Assembly: GCA_030682375.1 (NCBI GenBank)
Contig: JAUXOL010000016.1
Coordinates: 473,303-537,302 of the forward strand
DNA from: Gallionella sp.
GTDB taxonomy: Bacteria; Pseudomonadota; Gammaproteobacteria; Burkholderiales; Gallionellaceae
Reading direction: 5' to 3'
Length of the DNA stretch: 64,000 nt
Position numbers and translations under genes: made by a program. Positions within the stretch are counted from its first letter, which is position 1. Every line of letters starts with the position of its first letter. The notes below the pieces were generated by a model. That model was not told where the DNA came from and did no database searches. It was given only the letters and a program-made list of their open reading frames with translations. Below are positions 9,923-16,821 of the stretch, piece after piece.

Positions 9923-10558
9923 TTAAGAGAAGAGTTTACCTTGCATCGCATAACGCACTAAATCAGCGACACTTTTCAAACCGAGCTTGGCGAGGATATG
10001 GGCCTTGTGGGTGCTGACGGTCTTGTCGCTGATGGACAATGCGTTGGCGATTTCCTTGATGCACTGCCCCTCGACGATCAGGCGGAATATCTGCAGTTCG
10101 CGCTCCGACAACGTCAGTTCGACGTCGTCCGCATCCGCCGAAGACGAGGCGAAAGCAAGCCGTTCGGCCATTTCCGGATCAAGATACTTGCCGGTGGCGG
10201 CAACCTTGCGTATCGCCTCGGTCAGCGCCTGAGGCGTACAGTTCTTGGAGATAAAGCCGGAGGCTCCGGCTTTCATTGCACGCAACACAGTCTTAGTGTC
10301 GTTTTGCATGCTGAGCACCAGGATGCGCAGATTCGGGTGGGCTCCCCTGACGCGGGCAACCAGTTCCACGCCCGAAATACCGGGCATGACGAGATCCAGC
10401 AATAACACGTCCACCTGCACCGAGCGCAACTTTTCCTGCAACTCCGCGCCAGAGCCGGCTTCAGCGACGACCCGTACATCAGGGGACATGGCCATGAATT
10501 GAACCAGGCCGGAACGAACCAGCTCGTGGTCATCGGTAATCATCAGACGTATAACCAC
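9923..10558 (-). CDS. NarL/FixJ-family response regulator (receiver plus LuxR-type HTH)
   Basis: The receiver domain (about residues 1-120) has acidic residues D9/D10, the phospho-acceptor D55 in LLLDLVMPGISG, and the K of FISKNCT. The C-terminal LuxR-type helix-turn-helix contains LTLSERELQIFRLIVEGQ and KEIANALSISDKTVSTHKAH. It is a DNA-binding transcription regulator of the UvrY/NarL type. GTG at 10558 has an AGGGGGA site close upstream, and the family normally begins at this point; an ATG at 10591 would add 11 residues without a ribosome site. The cognate kinase is not clear: the nearest kinase is the PAS kinase at 832-3966. It is divergent from the sigma factor operon. Confidence 0.9.
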   Translation of the reverse strand: MVIRLMITDDHELVRSGLVQFMAMSPDVRVVAEAGSGAELQEKLRSVQVDVLLLDLVMPGISGVELVARVRGAHPNLRILVLSMQNDTKTVLRAMKAGASGFISKNCTPQALTEAIRKVAATGKYLDPEMAERLAFASSSADADDVELTLSERELQIFRLIVEGQCIKEIANALSISDKTVSTHKAHILAKLGLKSVADLVRYAMQGKLFS

Positions 10559-10716
10559 TCCATCCCCCTGTCCTGATATGCAACCTTGCATGCGGAATGG
10601 GCTAATTTATACCCCATTCGAACCGGGATAGCTACAAGTCCATCTCCCTCGCAGCGATATTCCCGGCTGGAGCGGCTATTTGCTACCATTCATCCCGTCG
10701 ATCAAGGAGTATCAAA

Positions 10717-11286
10717 CTGTCCACCCCCGCCGAACTATCCCAGTTTCTTGGCAATGCAGAGCGCCGCGCCTATAAACAGGCGCTGTTCGCCGTGCACAAC
10801 GAGCATACCGCACTGGATATCGTTCAGGATGCGATGATCAAGCTCGCCGAGAAATACGGCGACAAACCGGCCAACGAGTATCCTCAGCTGTTCCAGCGCA
10901 TCCTGCAAAACACCATACGCGACCATTACCGCAGGCAGAAAGTCAGGAATACCTGGACTACGCTGTTCTCCTCGTTGATGCCGAAGAACGAGGACGATGA
11001 GTTCGACCCGCTGGAATCGCTGGCTGACGAGGACAATCCCAGTGCGCCGCCCCTGCCCGACGCAGCATTGCAACAGAAACAGGTCATCGCCCGGATCGAA
11101 CGCGCACTCGAACGACTACCGGCACGTCAACGCGAGGCGTTTCTGCTGCGTTACTGGGAAGGAATGGATATTGCCGAAACTGCCGCCGTCATGGGATGCA
11201 CGGAGGGCAGCGTAAAGACCCACTGTTCGCGCGCGACGCATGCGCTGGCAGCGGCCCTCAAAAACACCGGAATGGAACTGCCATGA
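10717..11286 (+). CDS. ECF-type RNA polymerase sigma factor, apparent CTG start
   Basis: The 189-residue protein has a sigma region 2 core (TALDIVQDAMIKLAEKYGD, then a QNTIRDHYRR segment) and a region 4 (LERLPARQREAFLLRYWEGM and AVMGCTEGSVKTHCSRAT) typical of group 4 sigma factors. The first ATG/GTG in frame is a GTG at 10792, deep in region 2. Coding character and family length continue upstream to CTG TCC ACC CCC GCC at 10717, which lies 7 bases after AAGGAG (10704-10709). I therefore take CTG as the start. The TGA overlaps the next ATG (ATGA). A DUF3619 and a DUF3106 gene follow, an arrangement known in betaproteobacteria. The inducing signal is unknown. Confidence 0.85.
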   Translation: MSTPAELSQFLGNAERRAYKQALFAVHNEHTALDIVQDAMIKLAEKYGDKPANEYPQLFQRILQNTIRDHYRRQKVRNTWTTLFSSLMPKNEDDEFDPLESLADEDNPSAPPLPDAALQQKQVIARIERALERLPARQREAFLLRYWEGMDIAETAAVMGCTEGSVKTHCSRATHALAAALKNTGMELP

Positions 11287-11657
11287 ATATCGAGTCCCGC
11301 TTACCTAATGACCCTCAGGATATCGCACCGGATCGGATCGCCGAGCTGCTTACGATTTCCGCCGAGCGACTGGATACCAATACCGTGGAGGCCTTGCGCC
11401 GCGCCCGGCATAAAGCGCTCGACCGACAGACGGTGCACGCGCCGTCGTTCGTGCTCGACGGCTGGCACGGACTGCACTGGTCCATCCCCCACACGCCCCG
11501 TCAATGGGCTGCAGCGGCCCTGCTGCTCGCAGTGGTTGCCGCGAGCACGGGTTACTGGCAACATCTGCACAAACATGAAACGATGGCGCATCTGGATGTA
11601 GCCATCCTGACCGACGATATGCCCCTGGAAGTGTTTGTCGACCACAGAACCGAATGA
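11283..11657 (+). CDS. DUF3619 membrane protein, probable sigma-associated regulator
   Basis: The 124-residue protein has a soluble N-terminal part (about 1-75; RIAELLTISAERLDTNTVEA), one membrane helix (WAAAALLLAVVAASTGYW, about 78-96) and a short periplasmic tail. This matches DUF3619 in layout and position directly after an ECF sigma gene. The topology (cytoplasmic N-terminus, single helix) is what a membrane anti-sigma factor would have, but the role is inference. Both ends overlap their neighbours by ATGA, so the three genes are coupled. Confidence 0.8.
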   Translation: MNIESRLPNDPQDIAPDRIAELLTISAERLDTNTVEALRRARHKALDRQTVHAPSFVLDGWHGLHWSIPHTPRQWAAAALLLAVVAASTGYWQHLHKHETMAHLDVAILTDDMPLEVFVDHRTE

Positions 11658-12034
11658 AGCCCGCTATCACTGCCCTTGCCGCCGCATTTGCGCTGCTCTG
11701 CATCATCAACATCTCGCCCGCGGTCGCTGCGCCGCAACCTTGGCACGCCCTCACGCCCGTACAGAAGGAAGCGCTGGCACCGATGGCTCAGCAATGGGCC
11801 GGGCTGCCTCAGGAACAGCAACGCAACCTGCTCGTCGTCGCCAAACACTATCCCGATTTGAGTCCGGAGGAGAAGCAACGATTCCTGAGCCGCCTTGGCG
11901 CCTGGAGCAAACTCACGCCGGAACAGCGCCAGGCTGCGCGCGAGAAATACCGCGCATTCAGCCAGGTTCCGGAAGACAAGCAGGAAGAGGTAAGACAGAT
12001 CGTCAGGGAAGAACAGGCGAAGAAAACGCCCTAG
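11654..12034 (+). CDS. DUF3106 exported protein
   Basis: The 126-residue protein starts with a signal peptide (MKPAITALAAAFALLCIINI, cleavage near AVAA) and continues as a helical, Q/E/K-rich protein with repeated phrases LTPVQKEALAP, LSPEEKQRFL and LTPEQRQAAR. These are typical of DUF3106, a periplasmic family of unknown function found after ECF sigma/DUF3619 pairs. By layout it could be a periplasmic sensor or a chaperone-like partner that reports envelope state to the DUF3619 protein; that is inference. It overlaps the preceding gene by ATGA and is convergent with lptG. Confidence 0.8.
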   Translation: MKPAITALAAAFALLCIINISPAVAAPQPWHALTPVQKEALAPMAQQWAGLPQEQQRNLLVVAKHYPDLSPEEKQRFLSRLGAWSKLTPEQRQAAREKYRAFSQVPEDKQEEVRQIVREEQAKKTP

Positions 12035-12062
12035 CCGCCAGCTGCGGCGAATCGGTGCAACC

Positions 12063-13136
12063 CTAGCGCCGCTCGGTCCACCACAGCATCGCCATCCCCA
12101 GCAGCAGGAACAGCCCGGTCATCGCCGTGGCGCTGAACAACGGCTGCCAGTTGTTCAGCGCGCCCAGGCTGGCGAACAACCGTCCGACGAAGTGGAACAC
12201 CAGTCCCAGTGCGATGCCCATGAACACCATCGCGCTGATACCGCCGGAGCGCTTATGGTATGAGGCGAACGGCAGCGCCAGGATCATCATCACCAGCAGC
12301 GCGAACGGATAGACCAGCTTGTTCCACATCGCGATCTCGTAACGCGCGCTCTGTTGCCGGTTTTCCTTCAGGTGAGCGGTGTACTGGTACAGATCGGAGG
12401 CTGACATCTGCTCCGGCACCACCAGCAGCACGCTCAATATCCCCGGATTCAGCGCAGACGCCCATTCCTGCGAGTCCATCGCGTGAATGCTGATGCCATG
12501 CTTGTCGAAACGGGTCTCGCGCACCTCTTCGAGACGCCAGTGTCCCCGCTCGACGAAGTTCGCCCGGCTGGCATGGGTGATGGCCTGCAAATGAGAGGTT
12601 TCGTCGAAACGATAGATGTCGATATTCAGCAGGCTGGTGTCCGGCATCACGTTCTTCACGTTCACGAAACTGCGCTCGTCCTTCACCCACACGCCGGAAC
12701 GGAATTCTTTGAGCGCGACTTGAGCGTTCTGCGCCTTCAGGCGAAGTTGCTGCGCCAGCCGCTCGCTGGGGGGCGCCACGAATTCGCTGAATGCGAAACT
12801 CAGAGCCACCAGCGGCAATGCGATCTTGAACAACGCAGCCAGCATCTGCCACATCGATGCACCCGAAGCGCGATAGATGGTCAGCTCGGAGCTGGCTGCC
12901 ATCTGCACCAGCGCGAATATCGTGCCCACCAGCACCGCCACCGGAAACAGCTCGTAGATATGACCGGGAATGGTCAGCACCACGAACAGCAACACGTAGC
13001 CTATGTGATACTGACCCTGCATCACGTTCAGTTCATGGATCAAGTCGAGAAAGGCGAACAGCGCGATCAGCGCGCCGAACACCAGCGCGATGCTGAGATA
13101 TATCTCGCGGCCGAGATAACGGGTCAGCAGATTCAT
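12063..13136 (-). CDS. lptG: LPS export ABC transporter permease LptG
   Basis: The 357-residue inner-membrane protein has the LptF/LptG layout: N-terminal helices (starting MNLLTRYLGREIYLSIALVF), a coupling segment ASSELTIYRASGAS, a large periplasmic beta-jellyroll (about 125-265) and three C-terminal helices. With LptF and LptB it forms the complex that extracts lipopolysaccharide from the inner membrane and feeds LptC and the Lpt bridge. The RASGAS element is the expected LptB-contact helix. Its ATG overlaps the stop of lptF (ATGA). It is convergent with the DUF3106 gene, only 28 bases apart. Confidence 0.95.
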   Translation of the reverse strand: MNLLTRYLGREIYLSIALVFGALIALFAFLDLIHELNVMQGQYHIGYVLLFVVLTIPGHIYELFPVAVLVGTIFALVQMAASSELTIYRASGASMWQMLAALFKIALPLVALSFAFSEFVAPPSERLAQQLRLKAQNAQVALKEFRSGVWVKDERSFVNVKNVMPDTSLLNIDIYRFDETSHLQAITHASRANFVERGHWRLEEVRETRFDKHGISIHAMDSQEWASALNPGILSVLLVVPEQMSASDLYQYTAHLKENRQQSARYEIAMWNKLVYPFALLVMMILALPFASYHKRSGGISAMVFMGIALGLVFHFVGRLFASLGALNNWQPLFSATAMTGLFLLLGMAMLWWTERR

Positions 13137-14293
13137 GCGGCCCCCTCCGGCTGAGCGCGCCCTTTATCCAGCAGCCTGCGCCAAGAGAACAGCATCATCC
13201 GGCGCTGGAACATCAGCACCGTCACCAGCAGCATCAGAGCATGTATGCCCCACAGCCCGAGGCTCGGAGACAGCTTGCCCTGAGCGACCCAGGCATTGCT
13301 GACGCTGATCAGGTTGCTATAGAACATGTACAGCACGATCGCCAGCACCAGATTGAGCGAACGGCCGGCGCGCGGATTGACGTAACTCAGCGGGATCGCC
13401 AGCAACGCCAGGATAGCCGCGCTGATCGGCAGGCCGACCCGCCAGTCCAGTTCTGCATGGCTCAGCAGACTGCGCTCCCGCAACAGTTCCGGCGTGGACA
13501 TCGTGCGCACCCAGGGCTGGGCTAGTTTCGGCGGGACGTTATCGATGCGGATCGAATGGCGTTCGAACTCGACGATGTTGTAGTCGCGCTGGCCCGGCGT
13601 GCCTTCGTAGCGCGTGCCGTTGAGCAGCACCAGGAAACGGTCGCCGTTCGGTAGCGTCTCCTGCAAGCCTTCCCGCGCGACCATCGTGCCCAGCTTGCCG
13701 TTCTGTATCGACTGCACGAAGATGTTGCCGACCCGGTTGGAACCCAGGTTCACGTTCTCGACGAAGTACACCCGGTCGGCCTGTTTGGATTCACGAAATG
13801 TGCCGGGAATCGCAGCCGCCACATCGTCGCGGCTCTCCAGCTTGCGCTTGAACTCCTCGGCCCGCTGCAGCGACCATGGCGAAAGCACCAGGCTGAACAG
13901 CGCGATCAGGCCGACCACCGGCAGCGCATACCACATCACCGGGCGTATCCAGCGCATCAAGCCGATGCCACAGCCATGCCACACCACCATCTCGCTGTCG
14001 CGGTAGCTGCGCGACAGCGTCAGCAGGATGGAGATAAAAAGACTGATCGAAAGCAGCACCGCCAGGTAATTCATCGCCGCAAAACCGAGCAGCGCCAATA
14101 CCCCTTCCACCGCGATGCGTCCGCTGACCGCATCGCCCAGCAGCCGGATCAGCTGGCTGACTACCACGATGCCGAGCAGCACCGCGAACACCAGCAGACC
14201 GTTGCTGGTGAGTTCGCCGACCAGCGCGCGGTGGAATAACCCGAAGTGCGGCGGCTTTGACTTTGTGCGTCTAGTGTGCGGATAATCCGGCAT
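13133..14293 (-). CDS. lptF: LPS export ABC transporter permease LptF
   Basis: The 386-residue protein has the LptF features: LFHRALVGELTSNGLLVFAV at the first helix, a coupling segment RSYRDSEMVVWHGCGIGL, a periplasmic domain and C-terminal helices. It pairs with LptG. The family usually begins right at the LFHRAL region, so the 18 residues from ATG 14293 (MPDYPHTRRTKSKPPHFG) look like an extension. No ATG, GTG or TTG lies between, and no clear ribosome site precedes 14293, so the true start is uncertain. Only 35 bases separate it from the divergent pepA start. Confidence 0.92.
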   Translation of the reverse strand: MPDYPHTRRTKSKPPHFGLFHRALVGELTSNGLLVFAVLLGIVVVSQLIRLLGDAVSGRIAVEGVLALLGFAAMNYLAVLLSISLFISILLTLSRSYRDSEMVVWHGCGIGLMRWIRPVMWYALPVVGLIALFSLVLSPWSLQRAEEFKRKLESRDDVAAAIPGTFRESKQADRVYFVENVNLGSNRVGNIFVQSIQNGKLGTMVAREGLQETLPNGDRFLVLLNGTRYEGTPGQRDYNIVEFERHSIRIDNVPPKLAQPWVRTMSTPELLRERSLLSHAELDWRVGLPISAAILALLAIPLSYVNPRAGRSLNLVLAIVLYMFYSNLISVSNAWVAQGKLSPSLGLWGIHALMLLVTVLMFQRRMMLFSWRRLLDKGRAQPEGAA

Positions 14294-14328
14294 CGAGAAG
14301 TAGATTCGAACATCTGAAGGAGAGACGC

Positions 14329-15816
14329 GTGGAATTTAGCATAAAACAGGGTAGCCCGGAAAAACTGAAGAGCGGCACCGTCGTCGTCGGCGTATACGAA
14401 GGCGGCAAGCTTTCGGCTCCGGCCCAGACGCTGGACAAGGCAGCCGAACATCGCCTGAGCGACGTGATCGCCAACGGCGACATGAACGGCAAGGCTGGCA
14501 GCACGCTGATGCTGCACCAAGTTCCCGGCATCGCCGCGGAGCGCGTGTTGCTGATCGGTCTGGGCAAAGCCGCCGACCTTGCCGCCAAGCCTTATCTGGA
14601 TGCATTGCGCGCCGCCTTCGCCGTGCTGCAAAAGACCTCGGGTAAAGATGCCGCACTGTTCCTCACCGACCTCGCCGTCAAGGACCGCGACGCCAGTTGG
14701 AAGATCAAACAGGCCGTGCTGCTCGCCGCCGAGTCCGGCTTTCGCTGCGACCAGCTGAAGAGCAAACCGGCCGATGCGTCGGCATTGCGCAAGATCGTGC
14801 TGGGCTGCGCCGACAAACCGGATGCCGCGGTACAACGGGCACTGGCCCAAGCCGAAGCGATCACGCACGGCATGAATCTGACCAAGGAACTGGGCAACCT
14901 GCCCGGCAATATCTGCACGCCGAGCTTCCTCGCCGCCAAGGCATTGGCGCTGGGCAAGGCATACAAGAGCATCAAAACCACCGTGCTGGAAGAAAAGGAT
15001 ATGCAGAAGCTGGGCATGGGTTCTTTCCTGTCCGTCACACGCGGCAGCGATCATCCGGCCAAGCTCATCACGCTGGAATATTCCGGCGGCGACAAGAAGC
15101 AGAAACCCGTCGTGCTGGTCGGCAAGGGCATCACCTTCGACACCGGCGGCATCTCGCTGAAACCGGGCGGCGACATGGACGAGATGAAATACGACATGAG
15201 CGGCGCGGGCAGCGTGCTCGGCACGATGCAGGCCATCGCCGAAATGGGCCTGAAGCTGAACGTGGTCGGCGTGATCCCGACCTGCGAGAACATGCCTTCC
15301 GGCAAGGCCACCAAGCCCGGCGATATCGTCACCTCGATGTCCGGCCAGACCATAGAAATCCTGAACACCGACGCCGAAGGCCGTCTGATCCTGTGCGATG
15401 CGCTGACCTACTCGGCGAAGTTCAACCCGGACACCGTGATCGATATCGCCACACTCACCGGCGCTTGCGTGATCGCTCTGGGCAACGTCGTCAGCGGCAT
15501 GTTCGCCAACGACGACAAACTCGCCGCCGAACTCGTCGCGGCGGGAGATCAGTCGCACGACCGCGTGTGGCAACTGCCTCTGTGGGACGACTACCAGCCG
15601 CTGCTGGACAGCAACTTCGCCGACATGGCGAACATCGGCGGACGTGCCGGCGGCACCATCACCGCAGCCTGCTTTCTGGCGCGCTTCACCAAGGACTACC
15701 GCTGGGCGCACCTGGACATCGCGGGCACCGCCAACAAGTCCGGCAAGGACAAAGGCGCGACCGGTCGTCCGGTGCCGCTGCTGACGCAGTACCTGATCAA
15801 CCGCACTGCCAAATAA
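14329..15816 (+). CDS. pepA: Leucyl aminopeptidase (M17)
   Basis: The 495-residue protein is a complete M17 cytosol aminopeptidase that releases N-terminal residues from peptides using two metal ions. The C-terminal catalytic domain shows VGKGITFDTGGISLKP (metal-binding Lys/Asp), the signature NTDAEGRL at about 346-353, and DIATLTGACV. The start is GTG, with AAGGAGA just upstream at 14318-14324. It is divergent from lptF across only 35 bases, so promoters of the two genes must lie partly inside the opposite gene. The holC gene follows about 150 bases later. Confidence 0.96.
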   Translation: MEFSIKQGSPEKLKSGTVVVGVYEGGKLSAPAQTLDKAAEHRLSDVIANGDMNGKAGSTLMLHQVPGIAAERVLLIGLGKAADLAAKPYLDALRAAFAVLQKTSGKDAALFLTDLAVKDRDASWKIKQAVLLAAESGFRCDQLKSKPADASALRKIVLGCADKPDAAVQRALAQAEAITHGMNLTKELGNLPGNICTPSFLAAKALALGKAYKSIKTTVLEEKDMQKLGMGSFLSVTRGSDHPAKLITLEYSGGDKKQKPVVLVGKGITFDTGGISLKPGGDMDEMKYDMSGAGSVLGTMQAIAEMGLKLNVVGVIPTCENMPSGKATKPGDIVTSMSGQTIEILNTDAEGRLILCDALTYSAKFNPDTVIDIATLTGACVIALGNVVSGMFANDDKLAAELVAAGDQSHDRVWQLPLWDDYQPLLDSNFADMANIGGRAGGTITAACFLARFTKDYRWAHLDIAGTANKSGKDKGATGRPVPLLTQYLINRTAK

Positions 15817-15858
15817 TCGGCTTCGATGTCAGACGCCCTTGAAAATCGTTACGAGCAA

Positions 15859-15947
15859 GTCCAAGTGCAAGGAGCCGCGCAGTGAAAGACGAGACATACC
15901 ATACAGGTAGGCGAGGATTGAACGAGCACGCGACGCTGCAATTGGAC
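15859..15947. repeat. Imperfect inverted repeat between pepA and holC
   Basis: The gap between pepA and holC holds two 11-base arms, GTCCAAGTGCA (15859-15869) and TGCAATTGGAC (15937-15947), complementary with one mismatch. No run of T follows, so it is not a clear terminator. It may be a degenerate intergenic repeat. Confidence 0.35.
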
Positions 15948-15973
15948 TGCGCAGTAGATTTGCGAGGGTGGCT

Positions 15974-16399
15974 GTGACCAAGGTCGATTTCTACACTGGT
16001 AGCGAAGACAAGCTGCGCACCGCTTGCCAGCTGAGCCACAAGGCGATGCAGAACGGCGTGCGCGTCGTGCTCAGCGCACCGGACGAGGCGAGCACCGAGG
16101 CGCTGGACAAGCTGCTGTGGCAGTATCCGGCCACAGGCTTCGTCCCGCATTCCCGTAGCGATGCCGAGGATGCCGCACAGATGCCGGTGGTGCTTGGCAG
16201 CGACAAGTTCCCGCACCACGATCTGCTGATCAGTCTGCATCACGAATGCGTGCCGTTCTTCAGCCGCTTCGAGCGCGTCATCGAGATCGTCGGCACCGAC
16301 GCCGAAGACAGTCGCCTTGGGCGCGAACGTTACAAGTTCTACAAGGATCGCGGCTACGAGCTGCGCCACTTCGACCTATCCGGAGCGCAAGGTACATGA
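15974..16399 (+). CDS. holC: DNA polymerase III chi subunit
   Basis: The 141-residue protein matches HolC: TKVDFYTG at the start, a RTACQLSHKAM helix, the W of LLWQYP and FVPHS. The chi subunit, with psi, ties the clamp loader to single-strand binding protein. I chose the GTG at 15974 (VTKVDF) because GAGG lies 6 bases upstream and family members begin MTKVDFY; another GTG six bases earlier is possible. Its TGA overlaps the ATG of the next small gene, and valS follows, a frequent order in proteobacteria. Confidence 0.9.
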   Translation: MTKVDFYTGSEDKLRTACQLSHKAMQNGVRVVLSAPDEASTEALDKLLWQYPATGFVPHSRSDAEDAAQMPVVLGSDKFPHHDLLISLHHECVPFFSRFERVIEIVGTDAEDSRLGRERYKFYKDRGYELRHFDLSGAQGT

Positions 16400-16707
16400 G
16401 CCCCGATCCGACCGACTTGCCGGTGTTGACCCAGGTGGTCGGCGCGCCCGCACCGGAAGACCTGCCGACGCTGACCGAGGTCGTCGCCCCGCCGCCTCCC
16501 GCCGCACATACGCTCAGCGAAGAAGAGATGCGGCAATTGCTGCGGCTGCTCGAATCGCGCCTCGAGGCCGTGTTCACGCAAAAACTCAGCCTGCACCTCG
16601 AAAAACTGCAACGCCTGGCCGTCAAACAGGCCGTCAACGAATTCCGTGCCGCGCTACCGGAAGTGCTGCGCGAGATACTGAACACCCCGCCCCAATCTCG
16701 TCCGTAA
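16396..16707 (+). CDS. Small hypothetical protein between holC and valS
   Basis: The 103-residue protein has a repeated proline-rich N-terminus (LPVLTQVV then LPTLTEVV, about residues 8-31) and a helical C-terminus (EEEMRQLLRLLESRLEAVF and on) that may form a coiled coil. I do not recognise a named family. It starts on an ATGA overlap with holC, which supports its being real. Similar short proteins between holC and valS are, from memory, common in betaproteobacteria. No signal peptide or membrane segment is visible. Confidence 0.65.
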   Translation: MSPDPTDLPVLTQVVGAPAPEDLPTLTEVVAPPPPAAHTLSEEEMRQLLRLLESRLEAVFTQKLSLHLEKLQRLAVKQAVNEFRAALPEVLREILNTPPQSRP

Positions 16708-16767
16708 TCTCCCGCCCCTAATTCCGCACCCCGCACTCACGGCGCACGGGATTCCGCTCCTCCGCTT

Positions 16768-16776
16768 TGCTATAAT
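16768..16776 (+). promoter_or_regulatory. Candidate extended -10 promoter for valS
   Basis: TGCTATAAT at 16768-16776 is a perfect TATAAT with a TGN extension, 46 bases before the valS ATG. No good -35 hexamer lies 16-18 bases upstream, which fits an extended -10 promoter. Confidence 0.55.
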
Positions 16777-16821
16777 CGCGCCCCTCTACAGCCGCCCGGC
16801 TGATCTACATGCCTCACGAAT

